Shown here in pieces: positions 4,903 through 6,802 of a stretch of 6,802 bases of DNA; the first letter of the stretch is position 1; each line of letters opens with the position of its first letter. Where the stretch lies: the NCBI GenBank assembly GCA_022360135.1, contig JAKSDM010000758.1:1-6802 (forward strand), written 5' to 3'. The DNA comes from Pseudanabaenales cyanobacterium (GTDB lineage: Bacteria; Cyanobacteriota; Cyanobacteriia; Phormidesmidales; Phormidesmidaceae). Under the pieces are notes generated by a model that searched no databases, was not told where the DNA came from, and saw only the letters and a list, made by a program, of their open reading frames with translations. The position numbers and the translations under genes were made by a program.

Positions 4903-6489
4903 TTAACGAACGGAGATCTTCAGACTCGATGGCTTGGCTCGATCGCCTTGGAAAACAATCCCCCGTTGATTGGCCTCCAGGTGGCGCACAATCTTATAGA
5001 CGGCTTCAACTTGCTTAGGCGAACCCGCTTTTTGGGCTAGCGTGATCAAGTTCAACGGTTGCCCTTCATTCTGAAGCACTTGCAAGATCCGCTTCTGCAA
5101 ATCTAGAACCGACGCCGCTGCCTTTTTACCGGCTTCGACCCCAGGTTGATGATAAGCATTGATATTCACCAGCGAGGCATAAAATCCAACCGCTCTTTCG
5201 TAGAGGGCGATCAACGCCCCTATGGTGCGGGAATTCACTTGGGGAATCGTCACTGTAATCGAGTCACGATGATTTTCGTAGAGGGCCTGCTGGGTTCCTT
5301 GCAAAAAACCGGACAGATAGTCTCCTGTCTTCACCCCTGGCTCTATCTCAATCGTAGGCTCTTGACTATCTTCCAACACCTCAATAAAGGTGGCGAAGAA
5401 ATTCGGCACACCCTCCCGCAGCTGTTGCACATAGGCGTGCTGATCGGTCGAGCCTTTGTTGCCATAAACCGCAATTCCTTGATAGACGGCCTGACCATCC
5501 AGATCGGTTTGCTTGCCCAAAGATTCCATCACCAATTGTTGCAGGTAGCGACTGAACAACAGCAAACTATCTTTATAGGGCAGTACTACCATATCTTTCT
5601 GTCCCTTACCATCGCCAGCAAAGTGCCAGCAAAGCGCCAGCAGGGCCGCAGGATTATCCTTGACTTGCGGTATGCGGGTCGCGACATCCATTTCCTTGGC
5701 TCCAGCCAACATGGCTTTAATATCAATTCCCTGCAGGGCGGCTAGCAATAGACCCACGGCGGACATGACTGAAGTGCGTCCGCCAACCCAATCGTATAGC
5801 GGGAATGTCGCCAGCCAGCCAGCCGCTTTAGCCAACTGATCCAATTTGCTGCCTTCAACTGTAATTGCAACGGCATGTTGGGCAAAGTTCAAACCTTGCT
5901 GTTCATAAACATGTTCGACCTCTAACATGCCGTTACGGGGTTCGGGTGTTCCGCCAGACTTACTGATGTTCAGAATCAGGGTGCTTTTAAGGCGATCTTT
6001 AAGCTGTCTGAGAACGCGATGGATGCCGGCAGGATCAGTGTTGTCAATAAAATGAATTGCTAAGGGGGGAACATCGGCAGCTAGGGCGGCTGACACAAAT
6101 TGGGGACCGAGGGCGGAGCCGCCAATGCCAATTGAGAGAATATCTGTAAACTTTGGCGCTTCAGGTGGATGGATCTCGCCCTGATGAATCTGCTGGGCAA
6201 AGGTTTTGATCTGATCGAGGGTCTCAGCAATATCTTGCCTGATATCCTCAGAAGGGGCTAAATCTGGATCTCGGAGCCAGTAGTGACCGACCATGCGGCC
6301 TTCATCGGGGTTAGCGATCGCCCCGCCTTCCAACCCTTCCATGTCTTTAAACGCCTTAGCAAATTTGGGTTGCAAGGTCTTCACCAGCTCAGCATCAAAC
6401 CGCATCCGGCTAACATCCAGATACAGTTCGAGGTTTTTATCGTAATACAGCCAATCTTGGTAGCGTTGCCAAAGTGCGAGAGTATCCAT
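4903..6489 (-). CDS. pgi: Glucose-6-phosphate isomerase with C-terminal helical extension
   Basis: Pgi interconverts glucose-6-phosphate and fructose-6-phosphate in the cytoplasm, linking glycolysis, gluconeogenesis, glycogen metabolism and the pentose phosphate routes. The 528-residue protein has all the expected blocks: SIGIGGSALGP (119-129) and NISKSGGTPEPRNG (174-187) for sugar-phosphate binding, the family signature DWVGGRTSVMSAVGL (233-247), catalytic E322 in MESLGK, H351 in STDQHAY, and K455 in the second signature YHQPGVEAGK (446-455). About 73 residues follow K455, against about 35 in E. coli. Residues about 462-528 look like a small winged-helix-type extension (LQKRILQVL, ITLAQKAGS, AVYKIVRHLEAN). 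I recall similar tails in other cyanobacterial Pgi proteins. GAGG lies 8 bases before ATG as ribosome binding site. The gene stands alone, with gaps of 210 and 291 bases on either side. Confidence 0.98.
   Translation of the reverse strand: MDTLALWQRYQDWLYYDKNLELYLDVSRMRFDAELVKTLQPKFAKAFKDMEGLEGGAIANPDEGRMVGHYWLRDPDLAPSEDIRQDIAETLDQIKTFAQQIHQGEIHPPEAPKFTDILSIGIGGSALGPQFVSAALAADVPPLAIHFIDNTDPAGIHRVLRQLKDRLKSTLILNISKSGGTPEPRNGMLEVEHVYEQQGLNFAQHAVAITVEGSKLDQLAKAAGWLATFPLYDWVGGRTSVMSAVGLLLAALQGIDIKAMLAGAKEMDVATRIPQVKDNPAALLALCWHFAGDGKGQKDMVVLPYKDSLLLFSRYLQQLVMESLGKQTDLDGQAVYQGIAVYGNKGSTDQHAYVQQLREGVPNFFATFIEVLEDSQEPTIEIEPGVKTGDYLSGFLQGTQQALYENHRDSITVTIPQVNSRTIGALIALYERAVGFYASLVNINAYHQPGVEAGKKAAASVLDLQKRILQVLQNEGQPLNLITLAQKAGSPKQVEAVYKIVRHLEANQRGIVFQGDRAKPSSLKISVR
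6314..6321. repeat. HIP1 octamer
   Basis: GCGATCGC, the highly iterated palindrome typical of many cyanobacterial genomes, lies inside pgi. It supports the taxonomic call. Confidence 0.9.
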
Positions 6490-6555
6490 TAATTATCCTC
6501 AAAGGTCCGTTGTCAACAATGGCGCTGAACACACATTTCAAATCGAGTCCGAGCG

Positions 6556-6561
6556 GTTATA
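6556..6561 (-). promoter_or_regulatory. Possible -10 element for pgi
   Basis: TATAAC on the minus strand lies about 70 bases before the pgi ATG. The nearest -35-like hexamer, TTGTCC (6587-6582), is 20 bases away, which is too far for a standard promoter. If real, this would be a promoter relying on an activator. Confidence 0.3.
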
Positions 6562-6616
6562 AGATGGCGTTTATCCGATTTGGACAAATGATCAGGCGTT
6601 AGTCTTCATAGGTATC

Positions 6617-6649
6617 TTGTCGTCACCTTGTAGAAAATGGCGACGACAA
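6617..6649 (-). terminator. Strong hairpin downstream of the edge response regulator gene
   Basis: Arms of 11 bases (6617-6627 and 6639-6649; TTGTCGTCACC against GGCGACGACAA) pair over an 11-base loop with a single G-U pair in the minus-strand RNA. It begins about 50 bases after the TAG of the edge gene and 160 bases before pgi. This fits a terminator lacking a T-tract, or a 3'-end stabilising structure; an operator for pgi is an alternative. Confidence 0.5.
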
Positions 6650-6692
6650 TTACCCACTGTCTGAAGAATTCAAATGATTCAGTTGGAGAGGC

Positions 6693-6700
6693 GCGATCGC
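6693..6700. repeat. HIP1 octamer overlapping a stop codon
   Basis: GCGATCGC shares its last base with the TAG stop codon of the partial response regulator at the right edge. Confidence 0.9.
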
Positions 6701-6802
6701 TATCGGGTAGATGCTAATTCGCCTAAACGCTCCTGCTGTTGATTCATGCCGCGAAACTCTTTTGAAAGCCAATCAAGAGACTCTGGCAGCTCCAAGCAAT
6801 AC
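6700..6802 (-). CDS. C-terminal end of a second RpaA-like response regulator (partial)
   Basis: The minus-strand frame entering at 6801 reads YCLELPESLDWLSKEF and continues to a TAG at 6702-6700, 33 codons in all. YCLELP is identical to the end of the winged-helix domain of the complete RpaA-type protein in this window (GYCLELPG), where it forms the last strand of the DNA-binding domain; the tails then diverge, sharing only a later RLG. The start and most of the gene lie beyond the right edge. An OmpR-family regulator of RpaA or a close type is the best reading, but only the last segment is visible. The tail is Gln/Glu-rich and probably helical or disordered. Confidence 0.65.
   Translation of the reverse strand, partial: YCLELPESLDWLSKEFRGMNQQQERLGELASTR

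Noticed and set aside
5146..5745. 199-codon plus-strand ORF inside pgi
   Set aside because: It is antisense to well-conserved catalytic blocks of Pgi, and its translation shows no recognisable domain.
6511..6516. Perfect -35 hexamer TTGACA on the minus strand just before pgi
   Set aside because: The only -10-like hexamer (TAATTA) is 15 bases away and overlaps the sequence between ribosome binding site and ATG, so transcription would start inside the gene.
6638..6718. 26-codon plus-strand ORF
   Set aside because: It runs antisense through the hairpin and the end of the regulator gene, has no ribosome binding site, and is explained by those features.

Overview
The window is chromosomal DNA from a cyanobacterium. 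The evidence is a plant-type ferredoxin-NADP+ reductase (PetH), a response regulator that reads like RpaA, a group 2 sigma factor of cyanobacterial type, a cyanobacterial-type Pgi with a C-terminal extension, and three copies of the HIP1 octamer GCGATCGC. I cannot name the species. Every gene I support lies on the minus strand, so transcription runs from high to low coordinates.

Right to left: (1) at the right edge, the last 33 codons of a response regulator whose tail contains YCLELP, the same C-terminal signature as the complete RpaA-type gene in the window; (2) a 210-base gap with a strong hairpin and a possible -10 element; (3) pgi, glucose-6-phosphate isomerase; (4) a 291-base gap with a long-arm inverted repeat, a candidate promoter and a small dyad; (5) a complete RpaA-type OmpR-family regulator, followed after 6 bases by a 46-codon ORF with a CxxC motif; (6) a hairpin, a 12-bp palindrome and a 32-codon ORF that is in frame with petH; (7) petH, encoding only the catalytic reductase without the phycobilisome-binding N-terminal domain; (8) 52 bases on, a divergent group 2 sigma factor; (9) 66 bases on, a membrane protein gene whose open frame runs off the left edge (431 codons visible), with a repetitive low-complexity tail.

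The petH - sigma factor - membrane protein group is tightly spaced and is probably one transcript. The themes are photosynthetic electron transfer (PetH), sugar-phosphate metabolism (Pgi) and global transcription control (RpaA-type regulators, sigma factor). A direct functional link between them is inference from proximity.

The least ordinary parts are: the partial membrane protein, which has Trp residues at exact 30-residue and then 48-residue intervals; the sigma factor, which has substitutions at three promoter-contact positions corresponding to E. coli sigma70 Q437, E458 and R584; and two unannotated small ORFs flanking the rpaA-petH gap. I found no rRNA, tRNA, insertion sequence, prophage or CRISPR array.
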